Positions 1 through 9,713 of a stretch of 32,500 bases of DNA are shown piece after piece. Numbering within the stretch: position 1 is the stretch's first letter; every line of letters starts with the position of its first letter. Source of the DNA: Paulinella micropora (lineage: Eukaryota; Cercozoa; Imbricatea; Euglyphida; Paulinellidae); contig WBZZ01006750.1 in the NCBI GenBank assembly GCA_019918135.1, positions 37,501-70,000 on the forward strand. Reading direction: 5' to 3'. The notes below the pieces were generated by a model that was not told where the DNA came from, ran no database searches, and saw only the letters and a program-made list of their open reading frames with translations. A program made the translations under genes and the position numbers.

Positions 1-564
1 GGCGGCCTTCAAGCTTTCATCAAGGAGCGTGGCCTTTGGGTGGGACAATTTATGGCCTGTCCCAGGCTTGATTTTGACTTCGAAGTTTTTACACCAAAAG
101 CGCAGCAGACAGCAATACTACTCCAGAGCGACATTGTTTTACGTGATGGAGGGATTGAGGATTCTGGGTCGAACGAGGAGCAATGTCTGCATGCACAAGA
201 TCTGTATTGCCGGCAGCAAGCGCTCATAGAGCTTGGCGGTAGTGGAAAGATTTTAACTCATGTCAGCTGGCCAGGGCAGCAGAGCCTCGCGGTGAAAGAG
301 TGGATAGCAACGTCCAAACGAATGCCAGCATTTGTAGGTAAGTGCCCATCACTACATAATAAGTGCCCATCACTACATAGCAAGTTTCACTACATAGTAA
401 GTGCCCATCACTATATAGTAAGTGCACATCACTGTATATTAAGTGCCCATCATGATCACTTCATAGTAAGTACCTATCACTGCACAGTAAGCGCCAATCA
501 CTACATAGTAAGTGCCCATCACTGCATAGTAAGTTCCCATCAGTACAGAGTAAGTGCCCATCAC

Positions 565-606
<42 letters not shown>

Positions 607-2065
607 TGTATGTATGTATGTGTGTGTGTATACGTATGTATGTATGTGTATGTATGTATGTATGTATGTATGTATGTGTGTGTCATCACTACATAGTAAG
701 TGCCCATCAGTACATAGTAAGTGACCATCAGTACATAGTAAGTGCCCATCACTACATAGTAAGTGCCCATCACTACATAGTAAGTGCCCATCACTACATA
801 GTAAGTGCCCATCACTACATAGTAAGTGCCTATTACTACATAGTAAGTGCCCATCACTACATAGTAAGTGCCCATCACTACATAGTAAGTGCCCATCACT
901 ATATAACAAGTGCCCATCACTACATACTAGTGCCCATACCCCATTGTAAGTTCTCATCACTATATTGTAAGTTCTCAGCACTACATACTAAGTACTAATT
1001 TACTTCTTTTTCTACTCGATAGAAGCGCCTGCAGCTACAGGCACCTCTGCAACCAGCGCATCGCCGCCAGCCGGCTCTAGCCCAGCGCAGGCAGAGCGAA
1101 GCGTGGAAGAAATGCTGGACATTCTTGGAGAGGAGAAGGATGAAACACCCGTGCCAGAAGATCAATTGAGTGAGGGGTCTGAAGGTAAGGAAGAACTGGT
1201 GGACAAGGACACCATTTATGTTACGGAGGTCGCGCCCGCAGAAGAGTTTGCGGAACAAGTGACGGGACTGTGCGCTGCTCACTTGGAGGCCGCAAAGAAA
1301 GCAAACCCAACTGCGATTCAAATCGGACTCAGGTATTCGTTCCCCCAAAACTAGCTAGCTTGCTTGTTAACAAGAAGAAATGTTTAAGAAGAAAACACCA
1401 AACAACGCTTGTCGTCTTTAGTTTCTTGTCAGTCAATTAGACAAATACAGTGTGATTGCAATGTAACCATCTAGGGTGTCCTTCAAGGACTTGCTGGATT
1501 CCCACGTGAAGGTCTTCGCGGATGCGAAGATGACGAAGAGTCTTCCACTGCAAATATTGGGTCATTACGGATGTAGTGATGGTTACTTAGCAGTTAGTGA
1601 TGGTCACTTAGACGTTAGTGATGGTCACTTAGACGTTAGTGATGGTCACTTACAGATTAGTGATGGTCACTTAGCTGCTAGTGATGATCACTTATTGCAT
1701 AGCTTGCCATGTACAGAGGCTTCTCTGCGAGTCACGACGAAAGCTCTCAAGGATTTCTCCAAAAGCAAACTGTTCGCCAACATGCCCGTGACAGAGTAAC
1801 TTACCCATGCAGTACATAAAAAATGAAAAAACTGTGTGCATATGTTACTGCTTCATGTATTGCGTGGGTATGTGCAGGCCCTGGGGCAAGGAGTCAAAGG
1901 TGACGTTGGAGGCTGTGAGAGCAGCACTGCCCGTGATCAACTATGAACAGTTAGATCCAAAGCAAGCGAAGCTGGACATTGCAGGTCTGATCTTTAGTCA
2001 GCATAAAGGTATTCCTGGAGTGTACCAGTTCAGAAGGCACATGGACAGGAACATAGCGAAGGTCT

Positions 2066-2133
<68 letters not shown>

Positions 2134-2807
2134 TCTCTCTCTCTCTTTTCCCTCCTCTCTCTGAAGTTAGTGATGGTCACTTCGAGGTTAGTGATGGTCA
2201 CTTTGAGGTCAGTGATGGTCCCTTCTCTCTGAAGTTATTGATGGTCACTTCGAAGTTAGTGATGGTCACGTTGAGGCTAGTTAGTGATGGTCACTTCGAA
2301 GTTAGTGATGTTGTTGAATGACTGTCAATCAGAAGTTAGCGATGGTCACTTAAAGGTTAGTGATGGTCACTTAAAAGTTAGTGATGGTCACTTAGATGTT
2401 AGTGATGGTCACTTAGAAGATAGTGATGGTCACTTAGAAGATAGTGATGGTCACTTAGGGGTTAGTGATGATCACTTAATGCATAGCATGTCAATATTAA
2501 TAATAATGATAATAACAATAAAGGACTAGTAACAATAATAATATTAACAAGCCCAATTAGAGATCGATGGTAACAAGTCCAGCCGCCACTCCCAATTCAG
2601 GTACCTGAGGTAATAGGGAAGTAAACGAAGATTCCATGCGAGTAGCTAATGTAGCACCTTCGGGTGTTACCTTAGCGAAACACGTGGGTCTGTGTTACTA
2701 CCATCTCATCTGGTACTGATGCAGGAACCGGTCGGTGTCAACCGACACCTGCCCCCAGTTGACACCCGATCTCAACGGGCAAGACAATAATCATAATAAT
2801 AATAATG

Positions 2808-2855
<48 letters not shown>

Positions 2856-3124
2856 GTGCTTCTCTGTCAATGGCTGATGCATTTCTGCACATGCGCCTCC
2901 ATCGTCTCACCCGTGAGGGGAGTACGAAGAATTGACGATAAGCTCTAATGACACCCCCGCAAGGGCAGTTCCAACACTTCCAGACGGGCCGGTATGTTCA
3001 ATGAAAATACTGGTCCAGAAATAGACCGGTATGTTCAATGAAAATACTGGTGGCACCGACGGGAATCGAACTGGCGACAGGGCCCAGATGGTAGAACTTG
3101 ACCACTGGGCTATCACCGTGTCCA

Positions 3125-3203
<79 letters not shown>

Positions 3204-3379
3204 TGTATGTATCGTCTGCCAATTGCTGAGCCAAAAGGCCATGTGCATCCAGTCCTCCATTCCATAAGGAAAGTCTCCACACCAATCGGTGGAATAAAGG
3301 AAGTGACGGCATAGAACATTTCTCTAGGAGCTTTATACCAATCAGCCCATTGAAAGGGACCGATGGCCTATGTACTCCC

Positions 3380-3430
<51 letters not shown>

Positions 3431-3979
3431 TGATAATGATGATAATAATAATAACAGTGCTTCTCTGTCAATGGCTGATGCATTTCTGCACATGCGCCTC
3501 CATCGTCTCACCCGTGAGGGGAGTACGAAGAATTGACGATAGGCTCTAATGACACCCCCGCAAGGGCAGTTCCAACACTTCCAGACGGACCGGTATGTTC
3601 AATGAAAATACTGGTCCAGACGGAGCGGTATGTTCAATGAAAATACTGGTGGCACCGACGGGAATCGAACTGGCGACAGGGCCAATAATAATAATAATAA
3701 TAATAATAATAGTGCTTCTCTGTCAATGGCTGATGCATTTCTGCACATGCGCCTCCATCGTCTCACCCGTGAGGGGAGTACGAAGATTTGACGATAAGCT
3801 CTAATGACACCCCCGCAAGGGCAGTTCCAACACTTCCAGACGGGCCGGTATGTTCAATGAAAATACTGGTCCAGAAATAGACCGGTATGTTCAATGAAAA
3901 TACTGGTGGCACCGACGGGAATCGAACTGGCGACAGGGCCCAGATGGTAGAACTTGACCACTGGGCTATCACGGTGTCC

Positions 3980-4030
<51 letters not shown>

Positions 4031-4200
4031 TATCTCCTGCCAATTGCTGAGCCAAAAGGCCATGTGCATCCAGTCCTCCATTCCATAAGGAAAGTCTCCA
4101 CACCAATCGGTGGAATAAAGGAAGTGACGGCATAGAACATTACTCTAGGAGCTTTATACCAATCAGCCCATGGAAAGGGACCGTTGGCCTATGTACTCCC

Positions 4201-4236
<36 letters not shown>

Positions 4237-5181
4237 TAACTCTCTGTGTGTGTCTCAAACACATACTCTCTCACTTTTCTCTCTCTCGCTCTCTGTCTGT
4301 AGGTTACCGTGGCAGGCATCACGGACGCGTCTTTGAACAGGCATATTATCAATCAGTTGTGTGATCTCACGGCGCTCCATTATTTCCCGTATACGAACAA
4401 GAAGATAGATAGTATGATCTCTCTCTCTCCCTCTCTCTCTCTCTCCCTCTCTTTCTTTCTTTCTCTCTATCTCTATCTATATATCTCTATATATATATTA
4501 TATATCTATATACATATATATATATATATGCGTCCACTTACTATGCTGCTTTTCTTTCTCTCCTTTTTGTATTGTGTAGCTTACAGCCAGTGGGTGCAAC
4601 ATGCAACGAATGTTATCAAGAAAGGGGGGGTCCCTGACGATACCACGCGGCGTTACTTGCGCTTACATAATTTTTTCTTTAACCGAGTGGGCCCCTGGTC
4701 GGCAAACATGGTCAACGCGACGGTCTTCCGGCGGATGCGCTTGCTCTGCACAAAATCCAAAAGGGTCTCCCTCCCTCCCTCCCTCCCTCCCTCTCTCCCT
4801 CTCTCTCTCATCACTTAGTATGTAGTGATGGGCACTTGAGTTGTAGTGTTCATCACTAGATACTTGTGGGTAGTGGTAGTCACTATTGTCAGTGACCATC
4901 ACTACTTTAGATAGTGATAGTCACTATGGCCAGTGACCGACCATCACTACTTATTCGTTGTTAGTGATCATCACTCAGTTGCTAGTTCCCATCACTAAAC
5001 ATATAGTCATTTCAGAATTACATGACATATTAAGTGATGTGCACTACATGAGTAGTGATGGTCACTGCGTTATTTTTTATAGTGATCGTCACTATGGTTA
5101 GTGATCAGCACTACGTACTACGTATAAGTGTTTAGTTCCCATCACTAAATTGTTAGTGCCCATCACTTAGTATGTAGTGAC

Positions 5182-5238
<57 letters not shown>

Positions 5239-6019
5239 CTCTCTTTCTCTCTCTCGAAACTGAAACAGAAAGGGGCATTGTCCAAGTTCGAGGCAAGGCG
5301 ACAGGAAGAGCTGAAGGCTGTACCCTCTCAGGTTGAAGAGGACCTAGCACCAGCACGGAAGAAGCAGAAGCAGCAGGAGGAGGAGGATGAAGACCCAGGG
5401 GACTGCATGCAGTCGGAGCAAGTGCAGGCAGCGACCGAAGAAGAAGATGAAGAATCGGAGGAATCGAAGACGAGCGCGCAGCGTAGACGCGAAGACGAGG
5501 AAGAAAGTGGAGAGGAAGCAGAGGATCAAGCTAAAAAGGAACGCAAGCACAGCGCGAAGCGTCGACGCAAGAACAAGACAAAAAAAGGGGTAACTGCAAA
5601 GGAACAAGGAAAAGAATAGTCCTGCGCGCTTATTGTTATGGTTACAACTAACTGCAGAGGAACAAGAAAAAGAATAGTCCTGCGTATTGTTATGGTTTTT
5701 CTCTGCAGTTACTTGTGCTTGTAGGACGTAGCGCTTGCAAGGACGAGGAAGAGGACGAGTCTGGCGAGGAGGACGACGAGCAAGACCCTGAGGACGAAGA
5801 CTACGCGCCGCCGCCGCGGGGCAAGGGCAAGCAAGACAAGACAGCAAAGGGAGGTAACTTTCATTGTAGTGTAGTGTAGTGTGCGCAATGTACATGTGTC
5901 ATGTAGGTGGCAAGAACAAGGGAAAGGAGAAATCGAAAGCAAAGGGAGCGGGAAAGGGAACTGGGAAAGGGAAGCAGAAAAAGGACGCTGCAGCAATTAT
6001 CGAGTTCAAGCGTGACCTG
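1..6019 (+). CDS. Multi-exon host gene, N-terminal and middle exons of a SET-like protein (partial at left edge)
   Basis: Exons that join in phase: 1-337, 1023-1332, 1475-about 1556, 1717-1795, 1878-2061, 4303-4411, 4580-4764, 5269-5589, 5709-5853, 5907-6019. The reading then continues at 6129 into a SET-like region listed separately. Codon phase matches at every junction I could test; for example one base at 337 plus two at 1023 restore a Glu codon. The first half has no domain I recognise. The exons at 5269-6019 encode long acidic runs (Glu/Asp) alternating with Lys/Arg/Gly-rich stretches, as in disordered tails of chromatin-associated proteins; that role is inference. The donor of the exon starting at 1475 is uncertain because a 21-bp repeat array that is open in frame follows it. 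Donors at 2062 and 4765 read GTCTCC and run straight into pyrimidine microsatellites. The start codon lies left of the window. Confidence 0.7.
338..1022 (+). repeat. Intron 1 filled with a 21-bp tandem repeat and (GATA)n / (TATG)n microsatellites
   Basis: The intron opens with GTAAGT at 338. A 21-bp unit containing GTAAGT followed by GCCCATCACT repeats at about 338-560 and 683-935. A GATA run at 565-605 and a TATG/TGTG run at 606-682 separate the two blocks. Each unit holds the 13-mer AGTGCCCATCACT. Because GTAAGT is part of the unit, the intron is a series of look-alike 5' splice sites. The 3' end is a pyrimidine-rich stretch ending at AG 1021-1022. No coding sequence is supported inside; the long open frames there come from the repeat period being divisible by three. 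Confidence 0.8.
1565..1700 (+). repeat. 21-bp minisatellite of the AGTGATGGTCACT word
   Basis: About six units of 21 bp, each carrying AGTGATGGTCACT followed by a variable 8-bp spacer. The last unit is the GATGATCACT variant and leads into a short tail containing TTGCATAGC. The array stays open in the frame of the preceding exon because 21 is a multiple of three, so translation through it cannot be excluded. An AG at 1715-1716 immediately before a well-formed exon favours an intron. Confidence 0.75.
2160..2491 (+). repeat. 21-bp AGTGATGGTCACT minisatellite with conserved AATGCATAG tail
   Basis: Roughly a dozen units, some degenerate, each with AGTGATGGTCACT. The array ends with the GATGATCACT variant followed by TTAATGCATAGCATGTCAA at about 2473-2491 and then TAA-rich sequence. 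The same ending recurs at about 6902, 8338 and 9613, so array plus tail look like one dispersed repeat family rather than independent microsatellites. Confidence 0.75.
2855..3123 (-). mobile_element. tRNA-derived SINE (module A), copy 1
   Basis: On the minus strand the element starts at 3123 with a tRNA-like head. It has a box A-like TAGCCCAGTGGTC and a box B-like AGTTCGATTCC, the internal RNA polymerase III promoter of tRNA genes. A tRNA-unrelated body follows and the element ends at 2855 in an (ATT)n tail (plus strand TAA). An internal piece containing CCGGTATGTTCAATG occurs twice. The head does not fold into a convincing full tRNA, so I call it a SINE and not a tRNA gene. Near-identical copies are at 3711-3979 and 6968-7234, and a truncated one at 3456-3683. 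Confidence 0.75.
3203..3380 (-). repeat. Repeat module B, copy 1, between (TAA)n runs
   Basis: A 170-180 bp sequence also present at 4029-4200 and 7322-7478. Each copy is flanked on both sides by (TAA)n. In all three cases it sits just right of SINE module A, so on the minus strand the order is B, (ATT)n, A, (ATT)n. I see no clear Pol III box in B. It may be a second SINE family inserted at TAA runs, or the 5' half of a composite retroposon. Confidence 0.65.
3456..3683 (-). mobile_element. SINE module A, copy 2, head truncated
   Basis: It matches copy 1 from the tail side but stops at GACAGGGCC (3675-3683), where a (TAA)n run begins. The box A side of the tRNA-like head is missing. No module B follows it; copy 3 follows directly after the TAA run. 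A TAA run replacing the 5' end could reflect insertion of another SINE tail or slippage. Confidence 0.65.
3711..3979 (-). mobile_element. SINE module A, copy 3
   Basis: Full-length copy with both Pol III-like boxes on the minus strand, nearly identical to copy 1 and including the same internal duplication. It is flanked by (TAA)n on both sides and followed to the right by module B. The low divergence between copies suggests recent amplification or local duplication. Confidence 0.75.
4029..4200 (-). repeat. Repeat module B, copy 2
   Basis: Nearly identical to 3203-3380. It begins after the TAA run that ends copy 3 of module A and stops at GTACTCCC (4193-4200), where another TAA run starts. 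Confidence 0.65.
4765..5268 (+). repeat. Intron with scattered AGTG-N5-CACT palindromes and (CT)n tracts
   Basis: Intron between exons 4580-4764 and 5269-5589, joining in phase 0. It starts GTCTCC followed by a CCCT/CT tract. It then holds about fifteen copies of the AGTG-N5-CACT word at irregular spacing rather than in tandem (about 4810-5190), followed by a long CT tract (5187-5255) and AG at 5267-5268. The irregular spacing resembles the field at 10,560-11,990. Confidence 0.7.
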
Positions 6020-6128
6020 GTCCCCCCCCCCCCACCCACCCACCCACCCACCCACCCATCACCCCCACCGCCCACCCACCGTTAGTAGTAAGAATAATCG
6101 TAGCGAGTCACTATTGGTTGTATGTTAG

Positions 6129-6726
6129 CTGGTGGTAAGTGCGCGTTGGGTAAAGGAACATTCTGACCCTACTCGCGAGAATATTAGTTCGCGTGCACGC
6201 AAGCCAAGCTTGCTGGACTGTGGATTCTTCTCTCTTGTTCGTATTCCCGGCGCCTCCGGATTGGGAGTTGCAATGTTCCTAAACATCCCAAATGGTTTGG
6301 ATCTCTGTTATGTCACGCGAAGACATTGTTGCTCAAGTACGATGGTGTCTGGACTAGTTCCCCGAAACAAGTACTTGGGTATAGCTATGTCCTTGCTATC
6401 GAGGAGGGTGGAGTTTCGCTTGTTGTACCGCAACATATGCGTGATGAAATAGTTAGTCAGTGCCAAAAAATCTGGAAGCGGGACATAAGGCATTGACAAA
6501 GGGTGGAGGTTTCTTAGTTCAACACAGCGATCTTCCAAATTGCGAATTTGTCGTCGTTGGGAAATCAAAATCGACGTATAAAGTGTACGTTCAATCGTTA
6601 CATGATATTTTTTGTGGACAACCGCTTACAGTTTTTTACAGTCGTTCTTATCGCGAGTGGTTTCTGGAGCGTTATGGATATAAGCTCGATCGCTTACAGT
6701 GGGGATTACTGAATCCGTTCCTGTGA
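6129..6726 (+). pseudogene. SET-like methyltransferase region, C-terminal part of gene 1, frame interrupted twice
   Basis: Exon 11 begins after an AG at 6127-6128 in phase 0 with the exon ending at 6019, so it belongs to gene 1. Read across frames it shows SET-domain landmarks in order: Ser-Gly-Leu-Gly-Val near 6256, Tyr-Asp-Gly-Val-Trp near 6338, His-Ser-x3-Asn-Cys near 6520, and Gly-Gln-x-Leu-Thr-Val-x-Tyr near 6618-6645. In the family these form the SAM site and the pseudoknot; here the usual Asn before His is Gln. The frame changes near 6313-6338 and again near 6485-6490. The first change could instead be a 26-nt GT...AG intron (6313-6338), which would join two Tyr codons in phase. The second has no splice explanation I can see. 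The stop is TGA at 6724-6726. It could be a decayed gene or an intact gene with assembly indels. Substrate unknown. Confidence 0.5.
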
Positions 6727-6777
6727 GTCCCTGGTCACTTACTTGGCAGTGTTGATTACTAAATGGATAGTGAAAGC

Positions 6778-6925
6778 CACATAGTATGTAGTGATGGTCA
6801 CTTAGCAGTTAGTGATGGTCACTTAGAGGCTAGTGATGGTCGCTTAGAGGCTAGTGATGGTCACTTAGAGGTTAGTGATGGTCACTTAGACGTTAGTGAT
6901 GATCACTTAATGCATAGTATGTCAA
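6778..6925 (+). repeat. 21-bp AGTGATGGTCACT minisatellite with AATGCATAG tail
   Basis: Six or seven 21-bp units downstream of gene 1, ending with the GATGATCACT variant and TTAATGCATAGTATGTCAA, then a short AATAGTAAT-rich stretch that runs into SINE copy 4. Same layout as at 2160-2491 and 9490-9640. Confidence 0.75.
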
Positions 6926-6967
6926 GAGGAATAGTAATTAATAATAATAGTAATAAATAATAATAAT

Positions 6968-7234
6968 AGTGCTTCTCTGTCAATGGCTGATGCATTTCTG
7001 CACATGCGCCTCCATCGTCTCACCCGTGAGGGGAGTACGAAGAATTGACGATAAGCTCTAATGACACCCCCGCAAGGGCAGTTCCAACACTTCCAGACGG
7101 ACCGGTATGTTCAATGAAAATACTGGTCCAGACGGAGCGGTATGTTCAATGAAAATACTGTTGGCACCGACGGGAATCGAACTGGCGACAGGGCCCAGAT
7201 GGTAGAACTTGACCACTGGGCTATCACGGTGTCC
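6968..7234 (-). mobile_element. SINE module A, copy 4
   Basis: Full-length minus-strand copy with tRNA-like head (box A-like TAGCCCAGTGGTC, box B-like AGTTCGATTCC) and the internal duplication. It is followed on the right by a long (TAA)n run and module B (7322-7478), repeating the order at the first locus. Confidence 0.75.
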
Positions 7235-7236
7235 AA

Positions 7237-7321
<85 letters not shown>

Positions 7322-7476
7322 GTGTATCTCCTGCCAATTGCTGAGCCAAAAGACCATGTGCATCCAGTCCTCCATTCCATAAGGAAAATCTCCACACCAA
7401 TCGGTGGAATAGAACATTACTCTAGGAGCTTTATACCAATCAGCCCATGGAAAGGACCGATGGCCTATGTACTCCC

Positions 7477-7478
<2 letters not shown>
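7322..7478 (-). repeat. Repeat module B, copy 3, followed by a long (TAA)n run
   Basis: Homologous to 3203-3380 with an internal deletion of about 15 bases near 7410 (the AAAGGAAGTGACGGC segment is missing). The TAA run continues to about 7537. Confidence 0.65.
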
Positions 7479-7539
<61 letters not shown>

Positions 7540-7540
<1 letters not shown>

Positions 7541-8022
7541 ATATCTGAGGCGTACTGATGCAGCTAATGGCATATCCTCAACGGACATAAGCCTCCAATA
7601 CCCTTGTTCGAGGTCCTCCACCCCCCCGTGTCAGTCTCTCGCCTGATGATCGGGGCCACCGATGGAGCTCCTGAGGGCAAGACTGCACTAAGCCGAGGTT
7701 ATTCCGCAGTCCCAGCAACCTCTTGCAAGACGTCACCGAATGTGCAAGTGCATACACCAAGCGCGGTTGCTAGAGCTGCCTCGAAACCCCACCCATAACA
7801 ATCTGGTGTCTGCTGGGTCCTGGGCTATCAACCAGCATATGCGGAGTTTAAGATCTTTTACGCGCGCAACGACCCTCCTCCCCAGCATCTACCACCAAAG
7901 GATTATGAGTTGGCGTCACAGTTTAACGCCTTGAGGCCATTGGGCTGGAACTCTGTTTAGCAAGTGTGACTAGGTTTTTTCATCGGGATTTCCCTCAAAT
8001 ATGTCACAGTCAACACTCCAAG

Positions 8023-8069
<47 letters not shown>

Positions 8070-8394
8070 TAGTGTCTTCCTGGAATTCTCACTAGTTTCT
8101 GGTGGCTATGCAAGGAGAAGGCATAATGTTGCCTTCTTTTTGCTTAGCCTTGACGCCGCTGCCGTGAACAATGTCATATTAATTCAGATGCGCGTGCGGT
8201 CACTTAGAGGTTAGTGATGGTCACTATGAAGCTAGTGATGGTCACTATGAAGTTAGTGATGGTCACTTTGAAGTTAGTGATGGTCACTTTGACGTTAGTG
8301 ATGGTCACTTAGAGGTAAGTGATGGTCACTTAGTGGTTAATGCATAACATGTCAAGAGGAATAGTAATAATAATAGTAATAATATGTTTGGCAG
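7540..8394 (+). other. Spacer with possible host exon fragments, (TAA)n and a 21-bp array
   Basis: Two short stretches look coding but are not assigned with confidence. At about 7799-7960 an open frame on the plus strand ends with a Leu-Arg-Pro-Leu-Gly-Trp-Asn-Ser-Val segment and TAG. At about 8054-8187 an open frame encodes a hydrophobic piece with Phe-Phe-Leu-Leu-Ser-Leu-Asp. A (TAA)n run lies at 8025-8068. A 21-bp AGTGATGGTCACT array occupies about 8198-8335 and ends in the shared tail with TTAATGCATAACATGTCAA (8338-8356). GACTAGGTTTTTT follows the first stop and a similar sequence follows gene 3, perhaps a shared 3'-UTR piece. Confidence 0.4.
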
Positions 8395-9272
8395 GTTGGT
8401 GGTACCTCGGCGTTGGAAGTGGAATCGGAAATGCCACCTTGGGTTTGTACCAGCTGTGGCAACATGAATAGGTTTTGTGTCACTGTATGCGTTCATGAGG
8501 ATTGTGGGAATTCTAATCCTCGGTTTCTTCCGCCCGCTCCTGCCTGGCGGGTGCGACTAACGCAACAGTTGAGGGGACCTTTACCTATTAGGGACCTTGG
8601 TAGTGTAGGTGATGGGATCGGTGGGACCTTGACTAGTCAATCCCTTGCGACATGTTTCGCAGGAATCCCCAGGGATGAAAAAAAAGACACGTGTCTATTG
8701 GATATTGGGTGTGCATCGGGAGATGTGCTTCTTTTTGCCTTGAGCGATGATTGGGCTGCAGTCGCTGGCATAGAGACCAGACATTTTGAGATAGCATTCC
8801 TTAGCAGGTATGAAAAATACAGCGTATTGTGGGCCGCACATGATAACTTGATAAGGGTTTGTTTAGATAAGAGCTGTTTCTGCTCAATAAGTTCATACAA
8901 TCCATCTATCAACCGCGTTGTGTGGTCGAAGGAGTTGCCTGTTATTCGATGGGGTGTAGAAGCTCAAGCCGCTCGCGTTGGTTTAATACCACGTGCGTTG
9001 AACTGGAACAAGAACATAACAGTGTTCTTGTTCTGGAAAGGTTGGAAACCAGCCCATAAGCATAAAGTCCTGTTGAAAATAATCAAGGACGAGCGGGTAA
9101 AGTATATCATGGTTACTGATAGCTGTAAATCAAACAGCATGTCCCACGACCACAGGGAGCTTTGCTCTCGCAAGGGCTTTTCCTGAAATCATACAGAACT
9201 GGTGTTAAAGCAGCGGGAAGTGGACAGGTGTACGCGTTTCTGCTCATGGAACGCATTGCCAAGCAAGGTTGA
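8395..9272 (+). CDS. Zinc-finger-like plus SAM-dependent methyltransferase-like protein, one frameshift near the 3' end
   Basis: An acceptor AG at 8393-8394 opens the exon; the first internal Met is at 8431. The N-terminus has Trp-x-Cys-x2-Cys followed by Asn, then two more Cys, in the style of a RanBP2/zinc-ribbon finger. Further on, Leu-Leu-Asp-Ile-Gly-Cys-Ala-Ser-Gly-Asp-Val (about 8695-8727) matches motif I of class I SAM-binding folds, and Ala-Gly-Ile-Glu (about 8767) fits motif II. The first frame stops at 9184-9186. A frame change at about 9175-9180 restores an open, plausible C-terminus with Ala-Gly-Ser-Gly-Gln-Val-Tyr, ending TGA near 9272. It may be only one exon of a larger gene. 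The substrate (DNA, RNA or protein) cannot be told; a Dot1-like fold is possible but not shown. Confidence 0.5.
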
Positions 9273-9649
9273 GGCATAGCCAGTTATCAGGTAATAATAA
9301 TAATAATAATGATAGGCTTCCTCAGACTATAGCATCAGATCCAGATCCTGGACATGTGCCTCCATTAATAATAATGATAATAATAATAATAATACTAATA
9401 ACAATAAAATTTGTGGCTGAATGCTAGTGATGATCACTACAATATTAGTGTTCATCACTAACGGATAAGTGATGGTTACTAAGCATGTAATGACGAGCAG
9501 TTAGTGATGTTCACTTAGAGGTTAGTGATGGTCACTTAGAGGTTAGTGATGGTCACTTAGAGGATAGTGATGGTCACTTAGAGGGTAGTGATGGTCACTT
9601 AGAAGTTAGTGATGATCACTTAATGCATAGCATGTCAAGATAAGTAGGA

Positions 9650-9691
<42 letters not shown>

Positions 9692-9713
9692 TTTGTGTTA
9701 TTTTCCCGTTTAG
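9273..9713 (+). repeat. Spacer or intron with (TAA)n, 21-bp array and (CT)n
   Basis: TAA-rich stretches (9290-9312, 9365-9412), several AGTG-N5-CACT words with irregular spacing (9425-9500), and a regular 21-bp array (about 9497-9610) ending in the shared TTAATGCATAGCATGTCAA tail. A CT run (9652-9689) leads to a good acceptor (TTTAG at 9709-9713). No coding sequence is supported. Confidence 0.7.

Larger units (their letters stand above)
2062..4302 (+). other. Long intron of gene 1 holding (CT)n, minisatellite and SINE copies
   Basis: This intron lies between exons 1878-2061 and 4303-4411, which join in phase 0. From the left it contains a CT run (about 2065-2160), a 21-bp minisatellite (about 2160-2490), a short unique stretch (2530-2770) and then (TAA)n runs alternating with SINE module A and module B copies up to 4230, followed by a pyrimidine-rich 3' end. 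I see no host exon inside. Open frames of poly-Ile, poly-Tyr, poly-Asn or poly-Leu here are translations of the TAA runs. Confidence 0.7.

Noticed and set aside
338..935. CRISPR-like array of 21-bp repeats
   Set aside because: Units are contiguous with no unique spacers, the sequence is a eukaryotic intron, and no cas gene exists in the window.
3050..3123. A functional tRNA gene on the minus strand
   Set aside because: Box A and box B are present, but the acceptor stem does not close convincingly, and the same sequence occurs in several copies attached to a non-tRNA body and tail, as in SINEs.
3113..3260. Long poly-Ile, poly-Tyr, poly-Leu and poly-Asn open frames over TAA runs
   Set aside because: They are translations of (TAA)n and the flanking SINE modules in several frames at once.
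5344..5895. 183-residue minus-strand open frame
   Set aside because: It is the reverse complement of the acidic/basic exons of gene 1; its Leu/Phe-rich product follows from that composition.
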